From NCBI GenBank assembly GCA_029891345.1, contig CM057005.1:64854760-64918759 (forward strand): a stretch of 64,000 nt of DNA, written 5' to 3'. Of the stretch, positions 35,130 to 46,119 are shown piece after piece. The translations under genes and the position numbers were made by a program. This DNA comes from Dryococelus australis. Its lineage: Eukaryota; Arthropoda; Insecta; Phasmatodea; Phasmatidae. The notes under the pieces are model-generated. The model saw only the letters and a list, made by a program, of their open reading frames with translations, did no database searches and was not told the origin of the DNA. Position 1 is the stretch's first letter, and each line of letters starts with the position of its first letter.

Positions 35130-35984
35130 AAACTGTATGTGTTAAAAGGTAGGGATTTTTTTTTTAAGTTGGTTGCCACAGTGTTTTAAGTTAACCGTGA
35201 ACGTGACAACGCTGTCCGGTTCTGAAGCGCGGCCCGCCGCAATTTTGAAAGCCCTCTCATTTCGAATAGGCCTAATAGCCAATAAATATATTTTATTTTA
35301 GCCGAGGGCGGTGGAATATACACACTGTGTTTATTACTTACATGTAAATATTTGTTTAAAAAATGGCTGTTAAATGGTAAAAATGCCTGAAAGGAAAAAA
35401 AAAAATAACTAGGGCTTCAAAATGCTCACTTTACCGTGAACAGCCTATACACTGCAGCACGTGAAGTTTAGAGCCTTGCGTTTAATGGCTATGACGCAAT
35501 TGATGCGCTTAACAGTGGAGCCCTTACGGCCCTCTAGGTCTCAAAAACAAAATAGGAACTCTGGGTCAAACCAGTTGTATCATTAGCTAAATTGGAAATT
35601 TACAAGAGTTCCTACGTGGTTACGGGTGACGATTCAGTATCAATTATGTTTTTAATGCGCTCAGCTGTTAGAATAGGGGATGGGATTCGATCAGTTTTTT
35701 TGCCGACACTTTAAGAACTTATAATGCAAAAATCCATAGTAACGACTTTGGAACAAGAGCAGATATAAATTAACTCTGGAAGTCTCGAAGATATCGTAGA
35801 AATAGCCACAGAAATAAAAAAAACTTCAGTCTAGTCCACAAATCCCAGTTATTGGTACTTAAGAAAATATAATAACCAGCCATTCACCTGCAAAACTACT
35901 TTGCTGTGGTGGTGTTTGAACGCAAACACGAAACTCCATAGACGTGTAACAAGTGGAAGCAGCAATGCCAAGTCGCAGGATGTC
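35130..35984. other. spacer with a MITE-A end fragment
   Basis: The piece 35413-35452 (GGGCTTCAAAATGCTCAC then TTTACCGTGAACAGCCTATA) is a solitary MITE-A right end. The remainder shows no gene or other repeat that I can identify. Confidence 0.55.
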
Positions 35985-35989
35985 TTGGG

Positions 35990-36263
35990 GGGGGGGGGGA
36001 AGAAGGCGGAGTGGGAAGTTCTGGCCGGCTCTTGACATCGAGGTCTTGAGGGCCGATGAGGGCGAAGCGAGTTGATAACGGAGCAGTGCCGGAATGCAAG
36101 CGCGGATGGAAACGGGAGATCTGCGAGAAAACCCGCTAACCAGTGGCATCGACCGGTACGACTCCCACGTGCGAAAATCCGGAGGTGATGTCCCGTGGGG
36201 AATCGAACCTGGTTGAGCATTGGTGGGAGACGAAGCACACTAACCACTGTGCCAGCACGGCCA
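35990..36263 (-). mobile_element. SINE family 1 copy
   Basis: The minus-strand head contains GGCCGTGCTGGCACAGTGG then GTTAGTGTGC, and a B-box-like GGTTCGATTCC. The body includes CGGGAGATCTGCGAGAAAAC in plus orientation and GGCTCTTGACATCGAGG near the tail. A G-run marks the tail end. No clear target duplication was found. Confidence 0.8.
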
Positions 36264-36315
36264 AGGGAAAGCGGATATAACTGGACATCGGCGAGGAAGG
36301 CAGTCGCTCCGCTGG

Positions 36316-36697
36316 TAAAGGTTGTTCACAGTAAAGTAGGCACTTTTGAAGTCAACTTTTGGAAAATGTCATTGCCCTATCTGCATATATTTTACCAGGA
36401 ATAATGACTGGCTTGCATCTAGTTAAGTTGGTAACGAAAGCGGGAAAAATAGTTCCAGTGTTTTAAAGTGCATTTGTAAATACTAAAAACATTTTTTTAT
36501 TTCCGTTTTTTTTTTTAAATACGTGTTAAGTGTAAAAAAAATAGCGAATTTGTAAAACATTTTCTTTTCTAGTAATTTCACTGTTTCACTCGACCGGCGC
36601 ATGAATAAAGTTGTGAGGCCCATGTCAACTTTAATTCTACCTACAGTGGAAAAATACACTATGTGCGTACAAGTAGATCCTAAGCAGGGCTTAAATG
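36316..36697 (+). mobile_element. MITE-A copy, right end lost
   Basis: It starts TAAAGGTTGTTCACAGTAAA and keeps the body up to AGATCCTAAGCAGGGCTT, where the terminal repeat breaks off. Confidence 0.82.
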
Positions 36698-36867
36698 CTT
36701 TGAGGCCGATTTGTATTGAAGTTAACGTCAATCTTGTTACGTTAACTTTGCATTTTCGAATTTACTATAAAAGTAAATATTTTATAAATTTACATACATT
36801 AAAAAAATAGAATGAAAAATACTTTAAGTTCAACGTTATAACATTCAACTACGTCCTCTCTCTTCTT

Positions 36868-37582
36868 AGAGGTTATTCACAGTCAAATGAGCACTTTTGA
36901 AAGCCCTGCTCAAGATCTACTTTTTGCACGTTGTGTCTTTTTCCGCCTTATGTAAAACTAACGTTACCATGGCCCGCATCACTTTATTCGCACATCGGTC
37001 AAGTGAAAATTCGAAATTATTACAAAAGTAAATATTTAGCAATTCTTCTCATTTCTAAACTTCGATATATTAAATTATTACTTTCACTTTATTTTTATTC
37101 TAAGTTATCACTTAAGGCCTGGAAAATTCGCGATATTTTTTACCTAAAATTCACAGCACTATATATACTAGAGTCGGCGTCGTTTCTCCACTGGATGCTA
37201 CCTAGGTGTTAGTCGCTCCCTTTCTGAGTGAACTGCGCCTGATTGGGGCACACGATTGTGACGTGTTCATTTATTGATGCAGAGTTACCCGGGGCGTGTC
37301 AAATAAAGAATGGTCCAATGACAGACGTATTGCAAAGGAAAGGGGTTTCAAGTTTAACATTTTCTCAAATAATAACGCGATTTTTGTATGTCTATTGATC
37401 ACAAATAGTTATGAGACACCTTTTATTCGACGTTAAGGAAAAGGAACTACTTTTCATTCATCGTTACCAACTTAGCTGGGCGCGTGCCATTCAGTTCGCC
37501 CGTTAAAATACATGCTGGTATGAGCAGTAACATTTTACTAAGGTTGATTTTAAAAGTCCTCACTTTATCGGGAACAACCTTT
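36868..37582 (-). mobile_element. MITE-A copy split by a hAT-type MITE
   Basis: The left part starts AGAGGTTATTCACAGTCAAA and the right part ends TTATCGGGAACAACCTTTA. The middle, about 37109-37394, is a hAT-type MITE. Beyond the insert the MITE-A body resumes at CCTTTTATTCGACGTTAAGG. Confidence 0.82.
37109..37394 (+). mobile_element. hAT-type MITE nested in MITE-A
   Basis: The body matches 18561-18855 (GTCGGCGTCGTTTCTCCACT, GATTGGGGCACACGATTGTG, GGTCCAATGACAGACG). The ends are diverged (AAGGCCTGGAAAATTCGCG and CGATTTTTGTATGTCTA). The possible target duplication is imperfect (TTATCACT versus TGATCACA). Confidence 0.75.
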
Positions 37583-38257
37583 ACCAACTTTACTGGGCGC
37601 ATGCCACTAAGGCTGGATGTACGACCCGACCCGTCACGTCCGTAAGTCATCCGTCCGTCAATCACGTGACCAACAGCCAATCGGAGGTCGCCATTAATTA
37701 TATCTGTCCGTCAGTCAAAACCTTGGCAAGCTTTAACTTTTGATGGAAGAACATGAAATTACAGCCTTCTAAACTTTCACGTTTTGTTACCCGTTCATCC
37801 CGAGTTCTTTACAAGGCTGTGTAGCGTGTATAGTGTTTTGTTTTGGCTGTCTTTTGTTTTCATGTTTGTTTAAATAACTACAAAATGAAATTAAGTTACA
37901 TTTTTTCTGGACATTAATATCGATATTTACGATTGGAAACACGAGCTCCTTTTGTGCAATAATAAAAATAATATAATGATTTACAAGCTATTTATACACG
38001 CACGTAAAGGAAATTAATCACTGAAATTTTTTATAGATATTTTGGGCTCTTAGAATCTCAATACCGCCAAAAATGTTCTTTTTATTGGAGAATTTTTTCC
38101 CATTTGTAAACTGTTTTGTTGTAATTAGTTTGCAGTAATGAACGCACGAAGTTAGGTTGTAAATCGCTCAGCTGTGAGACGTACGACGGACGGGCCTAAG
38201 TTATCCCGTTAAAAAATATACATGCAGAAGTGCTCGAATAACCACGAACAATCTCTA
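37583..38257 (-). mobile_element. MITE-A fragment split by a PIF-type MITE
   Basis: Short MITE-A pieces (ACCAACTTTACTGGGCGC at 37583-37600, and CCCGTTAAAAAATATACATG plus the terminal CCACGAACAATCTCTA after 38205) flank the insertion at 37611-38196 and are colinear once it is removed. Confidence 0.7.
37611..38196. mobile_element. PIF/Harbinger-like MITE, TAA TSD
   Basis: A 586-bp element flanked by TAA at 37608-37610 and 38197-38199. The ends are inverted (GGCTGGATGTACGACCC and, inward from the right, GGCCCGTCCGTCGTACG). The TWA triplet target is the PIF/Harbinger signature. No transposase frame was seen. It belongs to the same loose group as 22.8 and 55.2 kb. Confidence 0.72.
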
Positions 38258-38687
38258 GGATGAATCCGCGTTGGTAAGGGTGGCGCCAGGGGTTGTGCGA
38301 CGCAACGGAGGCGAAGGCAACTAAGGAACTCCCCCTCAAGTGGGCGGGTTTATTGGACCTTGTTTGCGGTCTGAGTGCGGTCGTAAAAGCTCCCTCCCGC
38401 GGTCAGCTTCCCCAGGGAGCATCTAAACGTTTTATTGGCGCGCAGACAGCTCCAGCAGAGAAGAATTAAACCACACCCCCTCCTTTCCCCGAAAACTCTG
38501 TTCACCCCCCGCACAGATCCTAACACCCATGAAGAACCACTTTTCCTTTTATTCCCGCCCGTGAAACAGTTCAGGTTACGACGTAGAATACCTGTTGCTG
38601 GCCATCCATCCACAGTTAAATTGTTGCAACGTGTGTCGCTGCATTCTCGTGACTGTAAACTGCACATGCGCTCATTATGAACGGATA

Positions 38688-39210
38688 TAGACCATTTACG
38701 GTTAATGGGGGAGGGGCACGGTGGCTGAGCTGTTAGCCTGCTCGCCCCCCCCCCCTCAAGGCGATCCGGGTTCAATCCCAGGCCGGACCGCTCCGGATCC
38801 TCGCATGTGGGAAATCGTACCGGAAGATGCCGTTGGTCGGCGGATCTCCCGCTTCCCCCGCCCCTTCATTCCGGCGCCGCTTCTACTCACCTCAACTACC
38901 CTTATCGGCTCTCAAGACTTCTATGTTCAGAGCCGTCTATTTGCGGTTACTTCCAACTTTCCTGAAACCCTGCTAAAGTTCTGCTTCCAGAATACTCCTC
39001 CGCCTCGTGCAAACAATGCTTAACCGAGTCTAGAAAATTACACCAAAGAAACAGCGCACCGCATTCCTGCGCACTCAGTGTAATAATATTTTCCTGAGAA
39101 CTATTTTCCACTAGGCATTGCCAACACACCTATTTTCTACCCGTTTTTATTCATGTTAATTTTAAATAATGTGTTGTTATTTATAGATAAACTATAAGAA
39201 TTATTACTGG
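38688..39210 (+). mobile_element. MITE-B copy split by a SINE
   Basis: The left end TATAGACCATTTACGGTTA is followed by a SINE, then the target duplication, and the MITE-B body resumes with CTTCCAACTTTCCTGAAAC and CCTCCGCCTCGTGCAAAC. The right end is lost after about 39210. Confidence 0.85.
38705..38934 (+). mobile_element. SINE family 1 copy nested in MITE-B
   Basis: The head contains GCACGGTGGCTGAGCTGTTAG (A box region within it) and GGGTTCAATCCC (B box). The body runs to CGGCTCTCAAGACTTC. A target duplication of about 15 bp (GACCATTTACGGTTA and GTCTATTTGCGGTTA) made of MITE-B sequence flanks it at 38690-38704 and 38935-38949. A C-run interrupts the head. Confidence 0.87.
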
Positions 39211-39327
39211 CTAGAGCGTAATTGAGGGAGTGTCTAAGCAACTGCTCTGCAGTCATGAAAATATACACGTATACGTTCTTGAATTCCTAAATGCGTTGGA
39301 GAGCAAAACATTATTTACTTTATATTT

Positions 39328-39533
39328 GTATAGGTTGTCCATGATAAACTGAGCACTTTTGAAATCCCTTCTTAAGATCTAATTGTATCCACATTATGTA
39401 TTCTTCCACCATATGTCGAATTAACATTGACATTGGCCACATCGCTTTAGTCCCACGTTGGTCAAGTGAAATCGTAAAATTATTAGAAAAGAAAATGTTT
39501 TTAAAAATTTGCAAATTCTTACTCGTGTATGCA
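39328..39533 (-). mobile_element. MITE-A copy, left part only
   Basis: It starts TATAGGTTGTCCATGATAAA and proceeds through AGATCTAATTGTATCC and GGTCAAGTGAAATCG, then breaks at the hairpin of 39534-39597. Confidence 0.8.
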
Positions 39534-39597
39534 TTTGTGATGTCACAGTGGTGGTTGTTGGGTTAGGTTCTAGCATAATCCACTGTGACATCACAAA
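39534..39597. repeat. perfect 18-bp inverted repeat (hairpin)
   Basis: TTTGTGATGTCACAGTGG at 39534-39551 is exactly complementary to 39580-39597, with a 28-base loop. No coding or tRNA-like feature overlaps. It could be the fused ends of a small TIR element. Confidence 0.92.
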
Positions 39598-39599
39598 CC

Positions 39600-41125
39600 C
39601 CCTCCGAAGTATTAACTCCGAATCTCAAATGCTGTGGGACGAAGGGGCTTTAACCCAGTGTTCGTTATGAAACAAATGAAAGCTCGTAGGGCTCATAAAT
39701 CAGCCCCGTCTTCGTCACGATAGTAAACGAAATCACAAAATCTCAGCATCCCCATACACAAATGTTGACAGTAAACCTCTCACCTGTAAGATGGTCACTA
39801 CTATAAGGAGATACAGCCTTGCGGTGTATTATGGTTGTAACTTAGTGTGATTTAAGATCAATATACAGGTTATCCCATACTGTATTTAGTCTTTATATAT
39901 TATATATATATGATCTACTAGACGGACGCCATCTTCCTGGCGTATATTTAGTACTACCGTCCACTGCCGATATAACTCTCTTATCAAATCAACCTATAAC
40001 TCTTATTTAAACAATTGATAAATTTCGCCAGTTTGAACTTTACCCAGTATTTTTCACCCTTAAATTGTCAGGCTCAGTAATTTTCCACTCGTGTGTTTAC
40101 ATCGCAGAACAAGTTCATGTACTTAAACATTTATACTGGTTCGGTGTAGGAGACTGGGAGGCGGGATTAATATAATATCGGAGGTAGGGCTTCAGTGACG
40201 AACGCTGTAAACAATCATGTGAATGCACACGAGTATTGTTAACTTTATTCTGCACGTAATTTTTCCTTCGGACCGTCTTTCTTACTACGCTTTATTTAAC
40301 TTGGCTTCAAACATTTTGGACAGTTTACTGGGGATGTGGCAGATACGTAAACCACGTTCCTTCAGTACTCGCTATCGCACACGGAACTCGACCAACGATC
40401 ACCATTTCGTAAGTTCGTCACTCCAAGCGCCTAGCCAACATGATTCACGTTGAAGGATGTTTTACGCCTGCAGTAGAATCTAACACAAATCTATCACGAC
40501 TTTGTAACTTACCTTAGTAGGTTAAAACACAATGTGCAGGCGTAAATATGATATATATGTATATTTATCTATGCAACCCTCAAGCAATACTACCCAACAA
40601 ACAAAACATCGATCGTAGCAGAACACCGCGTGCGCATTGATTCGTTGTCAGTACAGTAAGAGGTGAACGGATGGAGCTGGTTACGTCAGCGATGCGGCGA
40701 GAAACAGTCGCGTTTCAAAGAATGCGCATCCGTTTATTGCGTTGAAACAGATTATTGCGATGTGTGCCGAACACGTTGGTACGTGAAGATTTCTTCCTTG
40801 GAACCGCACATCTGCCTCGCTTCGAGCCATTCTGTTTCCTCATGCGATGTATAAAAATACAGTCGCCCCTTGTGTTGACGAAACGAAATTAACGCGTACG
40901 CGCTGTTTCGTAGCGATTCTTATTTTTTTTTTTTCTCGTGCAGCTGATTGGTGCAGGCTGACAACGGCGTTGAATAATCAGCTAACAGACGAGGCGCCAT
41001 AACTAGTACGTACACGGCATGGGACTCGGCTACAGAAGAGAGAATTATTTTACAGCGGATGAAATATTTTGTAGATCGTATTGTGTGCGGGTTGCATGGA
41101 TAGGGAAAAATAAGCGCAAGCGACT
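39600..41125. other. no gene recognised; CpG-rich patch 40600-41000
   Basis: The block 40600-41000 is CpG-richer and includes a TATA-like TGTATAAAAATACAG at about 40848-40862. No exon could be tied to it. A host promoter is possible but unsupported. Confidence 0.3.
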
Positions 41126-41194
41126 CATACGATATATATATATGTATATATATTATAGATATATAATATATATATACATATATATATTAGTATG
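41126..41194. repeat. AT-rich imperfect palindrome
   Basis: A CATAC...GTATG bounded stretch of TA-alternating sequence forms a nearly continuous inverted repeat of about 69 bp, capable of cruciform extrusion. Confidence 0.8.
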
Positions 41195-41224
41195 AAACGT
41201 TTACTTCACAAATGGAATACCAGA

Positions 41225-41469
41225 ACTCAATTCGGTAACATTTTATTTGAAGAAACATTTCTTAGAAGCCGTTGCCAACACAACAATGTTTATAATTTAT
41301 AAATTAAAGATTTTTTTTAGCAAAGAATTGTATCCTTTAATATTAACGACTGTGTTAAATTGCTGTGGCATTTGCGTAATAAAGAGAACAACCAGGCTTA
41401 TTGCCCTTGGGGTGGTTTTTCTAAGGTTTCTTTTTCAAAGAGAGTGGAAATAATCGTGATGAGACTATA
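41225..41469 (+). mobile_element. MITE-B copy, 5'-truncated and diverged
   Basis: MITE-B landmarks appear in order: AATTCGGTAACATTTT, TTCTTAGAAGCCGTTGCC, GGTGGTTTTTCTAAGGTTTC and a right end resembling GTGATGAGACTATA. Confidence 0.6.
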
Positions 41470-42505
41470 ATTATTTTTGAATTGCTGAATGTCGAAAATT
41501 GTAATGGATATTTGAATTGTAACTATGCATAAATTAAAATTAATTTAATTAATTAGTAGGATAAATTAACGATTAAAATTCCCTTGTTCCTTAATTTCTC
41601 ATTTGAAACCGGTGTAGCAAAGCGCAATAAAATTGTGAGGTCAACGTGTACCACGCGAAAACGGCGTGGCCGAAAAAAAAAAAAATTGTAAATGACACAT
41701 GTATGATCTATCAGTTGAACTTATTTTGACAAGAACGTAAAAAGTTCAATTACTATAACACAACATCTTCAATGATAACAGAAAAGTAGGTATAGCAAAT
41801 ACGTCGCGGTAAATTATACCCAATCATACGCGTCGTAAAATTATCCTAACTGACACTAAAGGAAAACTAAAATGATAAACAATTATTTGATGAAGGTTGA
41901 GCGTTTAAGAAAAAAACCTTATGTGAAGCAACACATGCTGACTTAAACAATCTAAATGTTATTTTAAAAATTCGGTTAAATAAACGATTTAAAAAAACGC
42001 GTAACAATACGAATTGTGCATTTCTGTATATAGGGAAATAATCAAACACAAGGTTAAATATGGTGTAAAGTTACGTACTTAAACTGTTCACCTGACGTCC
42101 TTATGTCATAATGTAATAAATATTGCCAAAATTTTAAACTAATGGAAGAAGTCCGTTTAGATCGTATAGAATTGAATAACTCTTGTGCAAACTGTGATTG
42201 GCACAAATAGCAATTATGATAGAATATTCTAAGCACATTTGCTAAGAGTTTCGTTTAAATTGTCTTCTTAGTAACGAAAATAAGTTGGAGATAACGTTGC
42301 CCAAATGATAATGGATTCCCCACTCTTCATATAACTTTGAATTTCAGGTTGCGTACCGTTAAAAGGTTTGAAATATATTTCTGTTCTGTTGGCTTGGACT
42401 CTTAATAATTATTAAGGGTTGCTCATTTACCCTGGCGCTTTAACTTAATAATTGCATTTATTCAACAGAAACCTAGCCTCGTGCTTCTTTCTCGAGGAAA
42501 GGAAC
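41470..42505. other. no gene recognised
   Basis: AT-rich spacer. Two 60-residue minus-strand frames (41867-42049 and 42054-42236) show no domains. Confidence 0.4.
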
Positions 42506-42509
42506 GTAT

Positions 42510-43365
42510 ATTACACTCGCGTTTACGTTCGACTTTTCTGCTATAGTTCTAATTCCACGGCATTTCTCAGCCTCGTGCAAACAAAGCTTAGCCAAGTCTA
42601 GAAAATTACACTTAGGGGACAACGGACCTGATTTGCGCGCACTTAGTTTCATAATATTTTGCATGAGAACTATTTATTAAAGGCTGTTCACAATGAAGTG
42701 AACACTTTTGAAATCAACATTAGAAAAAGGCTACTGCATTTACCTGCATTAACTTTTACGGATGCGCTAGGTGGCATGCGTCCAGTAAAGTTGGTAACGA
42801 TGGAGGAAAAGTAGTTACCTAACACTTTTAATCAAATGACATGTAACTTTTTGTGGTAACTTTAATTATTTCTTTCGTTTTCTGTTTTCGTTTTAATGCA
42901 AGTAAATGTAAATATTAGCAGATTAATTAAAACATATATTCTAATAATTTCACAGTCGCACTGGTCCGAAGCATGAATAAAGCGATGAGCCCCATGGCAG
43001 TGTTGATTACACACAACGCGGAAGACTACACTGTGTGTATACAAGTAGATCTTAAGCAGGGCTTCCAAAAGTGCTCATTTTACCATGAACAGCGTATACT
43101 ATGAGTTACCACCGCACCTGTTTTCTCTTTTTTTTTTTTTTTTTTTTTCACATTTTTTATAAATGAAATATTATTATTTATAGATAAATTATAAGTAAAA
43201 GCTTAGTTTTACCAAAATCAAGATACTTGTACGTTTACAGAATAATAAAACGCTTGTGACTCACGACAAATTTATAAAATATGCAAACACGTCATACATG
43301 GGGTGTTTTTTTTTTAGAAGGATTGATTCAAAAAGCATGAATATACCGCGAATTGACTACACCCA
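42510..43365 (+). mobile_element. MITE-B copy split by MITE-A
   Basis: MITE-B sequence (CAGCCTCGTGCAAACAAAGC, then CATGAGAACTATTTATTA) runs into a complete MITE-A at 42678 and resumes at 43099 with GAGTTACCACCGCACCTG and CGTCATACATGGGGTG, ending near CGCGAATTGACTACA. The left end is degraded. Confidence 0.8.
42678..43098 (+). mobile_element. MITE-A copy nested in MITE-B
   Basis: Full length, from TAAAGGCTGTTCACAATGAA to TTTTACCATGAACAGCGTATA. The junctions with MITE-B are consistent with a TA target (TTATTA on the left, TACTA on the right). This shows MITE-A moved after this MITE-B copy was in place. Confidence 0.87.
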
Positions 43366-43879
43366 GCATTCATCCCTATTCTTAAGAGTGGGATGGACCC
43401 CTGTGGGAACCCCTCGTCCAAGGTCAAGAAGCGATGGAGCTATACGGGCGACATTAACAGGCAAGCCTAGTGCCTCATCGCTCATACGCGCAAAGCGTGC
43501 AGTGTTACCGTCGTAACGCTGTACTGTGCAAATTAAATCTACAATAGTGGAACTTTATTACACGCCGTGAAAGCCGACAGATTAAACTAGGTCCGTATTT
43601 TTGCACCTTTCTCATGCCTCTGAAGGAGACTGCGTAGGTAAGCTTTGAAAAGAAGTTTTTTTTTTTTTCACGAAATTTTCTCCAAGAATTTACCTAATAT
43701 GACAAAAGTAAAAAATTACAGGATGAATAATTGTTTTTTTTTTCTTTTCTGACAAGCAGTCGCTTTTGCAGAACATTTATTTATCGAGATAGGCGTATTC
43801 GCGCAAACAACTATTTCACAGAAAATGTTTCAGTCCATCCTCCTGGACTGTAGACTTGACTCGAGTCGAAAACCTTGCC
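43366..43879. other. no gene recognised
   Basis: Contains the faint repeat shared with about 3650-3830 (here about 43460-43640) and T-runs. No other feature was seen. Confidence 0.35.
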
Positions 43880-44070
43880 TTCGCCAAGGTGACACAGATC
43901 AAACATAGTGATTAGCATGCGGGTAACTTGTTGACCAGTTCCGTTTCTTCTGGGGGTTTCCTCCGGGCGCTCCCGTCTCGTCACCTCATGCATTCCGTCA
44001 CAGCTCCATTTATAAACCACTCCACCCTCATCGGCGCTGAAAGCTCTCCCATCACCTCCTCAAGCCGATG
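43880..44070 (+). mobile_element. SINE-like fragment
   Basis: The layout TTTCCTCCGGGCGCTCCCG, CATTCCGTCACAGCTCC and CCACCCTCATCGGCGCTG parallels the body of SINE family 1 but is diverged. A tRNA-like head is only weakly suggested (TAGTGATTAGCATGCGGG). It ends just before the PIF/Harbinger element. Confidence 0.4.
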
Positions 44071-44245
44071 TTTACACTATACCTGCTGTCGTACCGAAGG
44101 CGCGTTTACACCTGTGCGTCTTGCGCAAAGTTGCCGCGCGTGTCTCTGCGCACGCAAGATCTCGCATGCCTCTGAGAAATATCGTGCGCATGCCCGCTTT
44201 AGTTCACACCTACTGCGGCAGACGCACGCGTCACCTTCACTCGAG

Positions 44246-44664
44246 ATGTCGACTGTGAATGGTTCAGCTGCTGCAGCCGCTACTGGGATTATTTTGCTAC
44301 GAGGTAGAAGGAAAAAGCGCAAGAACTGGGTTAATAAGTATCATGCAAGCAGAAATAAAGATTTGGGTGTGGTGGACGAGACACGACTAGCAAGCAGTGA
44401 ACTATTTAAGAACTTTACGCACATGTCTCCAACCGACTTCGAAACACTGGTGCATCTGGTTGGGCCATCTATTGCTAATCTAACACCGAATACAGAGAAG
44501 CGATACCTGAGACTACAAGATTATCTGTGAAATTGCGGTTTCTTGCCACCTGTGACATCTGCGCCAGCCTAATGTTCCAGTTTAACGTATCTAAAGCTTC
44601 TATTTGCAGTATCATACAAGAAGTCTGTGAAGATCTAGTGAAATTTCTTAAATACTGTGTTTGA
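44246..44664 (+). pseudogene. Harbinger transposase N-terminal fragment
   Basis: From Met at 44246 the frame reads MSTVNGSAAAA, then RGRRKKRKNWVNKYHASRNK, and SSELFKNFTHMSPTDFETL with LVGPSIA, the conserved start of PIF/Harbinger nucleases (DDE_Tnp_4 type). A frameshift near 44505-44515 moves the match to another frame (LSVKLRFLATCDICASLMFQ, then ASICSIIQEVCEDLVKFL), ending at a stop at 44662. The usual protein is about 350-400 residues; only about 135 are represented and the catalytic Asp/Asp/Glu region is missing. The larger open frame starting at 43928 extends upstream through the SINE-like sequence and is not the true start. Confidence 0.82.
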
Positions 44665-45428
44665 AGTAAGTTTATAAATAGATGCCTTGACATTTGTTCC
44701 AATTTCATAGAAAATAAATGTTTAATGTCAATTGCTTATACGTACTTAACTTTTAGTAAAATGTAATAAAATTAATTTTATACGACATTTTCAAAACAAC
44801 CATGACAATGAATTATTTAACTTTAAATAGGTAGAGCCTTTAGAACTGATTACAATTTGCCTTAAAAAATAAGTTTAGTTCCGGTCACTAACATTAGCAA
44901 CATTATTAACATTAAAGTGTACGATATCGTGTTTCTGATATATAACGAAGTCTTACAGTGAAAAGTAATTACTCCCTGATGTGACATCAGGTAAAATGTC
45001 CAGGTTTAGTACACTTTCCAATGGTTTTGGTTTACTGAAGTAGGGGTTTGGACGAGTATATGTCCCGGTATTGCAAGGTGGACACTTGAATGTGACTCCG
45101 AAGAACACGAGTGCGCGCTGGATGGGGAAATACAAGTTGTAGATAAGCGTGGGGCAGATGGCAGAACTTGATTTTGTGATATGTCTAGATCAAAAAGGAC
45201 ATGTATGTGAATTTGTGCTAATGATTGTAAGGGGCTGGTGCAAAGGTTTCTGATTTTATCTGCGAAGTATTCCCTAAAAGATTAAATAAGATCACGTTTA
45301 CGTAGGTTTTCACTAACTGACCTCGGTTTCATTCGAACGTGCACTGTTAGAAATAACTGTAGATTAATGGAAACTTGCACGGGGATGTAGAGTTAATTTA
45401 CAGGAAGGCACTCCGTCTGGGATGGGGA

Positions 45429-45576
45429 GCGCCTGCGCACTGCTGCTCGTGCGCACAGTTGAGAGGCATGCATCTCCTTGCACCGTTGCACGCGCCTGCT
45501 TGCGCCTGCGCACTACGGCTCGTGCGCACAGTTGAAATGCATGCCTCGCCTTGCACCGTTGCAAGCGCCTACTTGC
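45429..45576. repeat. 74-bp tandem duplication near the PIF end
   Basis: Two CpG-rich units, each with GCTCGTGCGCACAGTTGA and CCTTGCACCGTTGCA, follow one another. Subterminal repeats of this kind are often transposase binding sites in PIF/Harbinger elements; that role is inferred. Confidence 0.8.
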
Positions 45577-45687
45577 AACTGCGTTCAACATACGCATGCC
45601 TCCAAGGCGCACAGAAAATTGCACAGGTGTAAACGCCCCTTTAGTCTTGCACACAGGCTTTTACAACACCTGGTGTACCTGTTGGTA

Positions 45688-46116
45688 TAGGTTATTCACG
45701 CTAAAACGAGTACTTTTGAAAGCCCTGCTTAAGATCTACTTGTATGCACGTTGTATATTTTTCGCCTTACGTAAAATTAACATTGTCATGGGCCTCATAA
45801 CTTTAATCATGAGTCTGTAAAATTAAACTGTGAAATTATTAGAAAGTAAATATTTTACAAATCTGCTAATTTTTACACTTCGATTCATCAAACAAATATA
45901 CATATTGAGAAAGGTAACCATTTCTGATAGTTTAAACGATTTATAACACTTTTTATTGGACGTTAAGATACGGAACACTACTTCCCATCCATAGTTACCA
46001 TCTTGACTGGGCGCATATCACTCAGTGCGCCCGTTAACATATATGCAGGGAGGGGCAGTTACTTTTCCCTAATGTCGATTTCAAAAGTGCTCAGTTTATC
46101 GTGAACAGCCTTTATA
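45688..46116 (-). mobile_element. MITE-A copy
   Basis: Full length, from TATAGGTTATTCACGCTAAA to TTTATCGTGAACAGCCTTTA, lying 45 bp beyond the PIF/Harbinger element. Confidence 0.87.
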
Positions 46117-46119
46117 CCA

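Larger units (their letters stand above)
44097..45642 (+). mobile_element. PIF/Harbinger DNA transposon, decayed
   Basis: The ends are 21-bp inverted repeats with one mismatch (AAGGCGCGTTTACACCTGTG and, inward from the right, AAGGGGCGTTTACACCTGTG). Inside lies the N-terminal half of a Harbinger transposase (44246-44664). Near the right end a 74-bp tandem subterminal repeat starts at about 45429. The DDE catalytic part is absent, and no clean TWA target duplication is visible. The minus-strand frame 44953-45135 (PNPYFSKPKPLESV) could be a trace of a second protein, but I cannot identify it. Confidence 0.8.

Noticed and set aside
43928-44530. 200-residue open frame on the plus strand
   Set aside because: Only its second half is real coding sequence (Harbinger transposase from 44246). 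The first half runs through SINE-like and terminal-repeat DNA.
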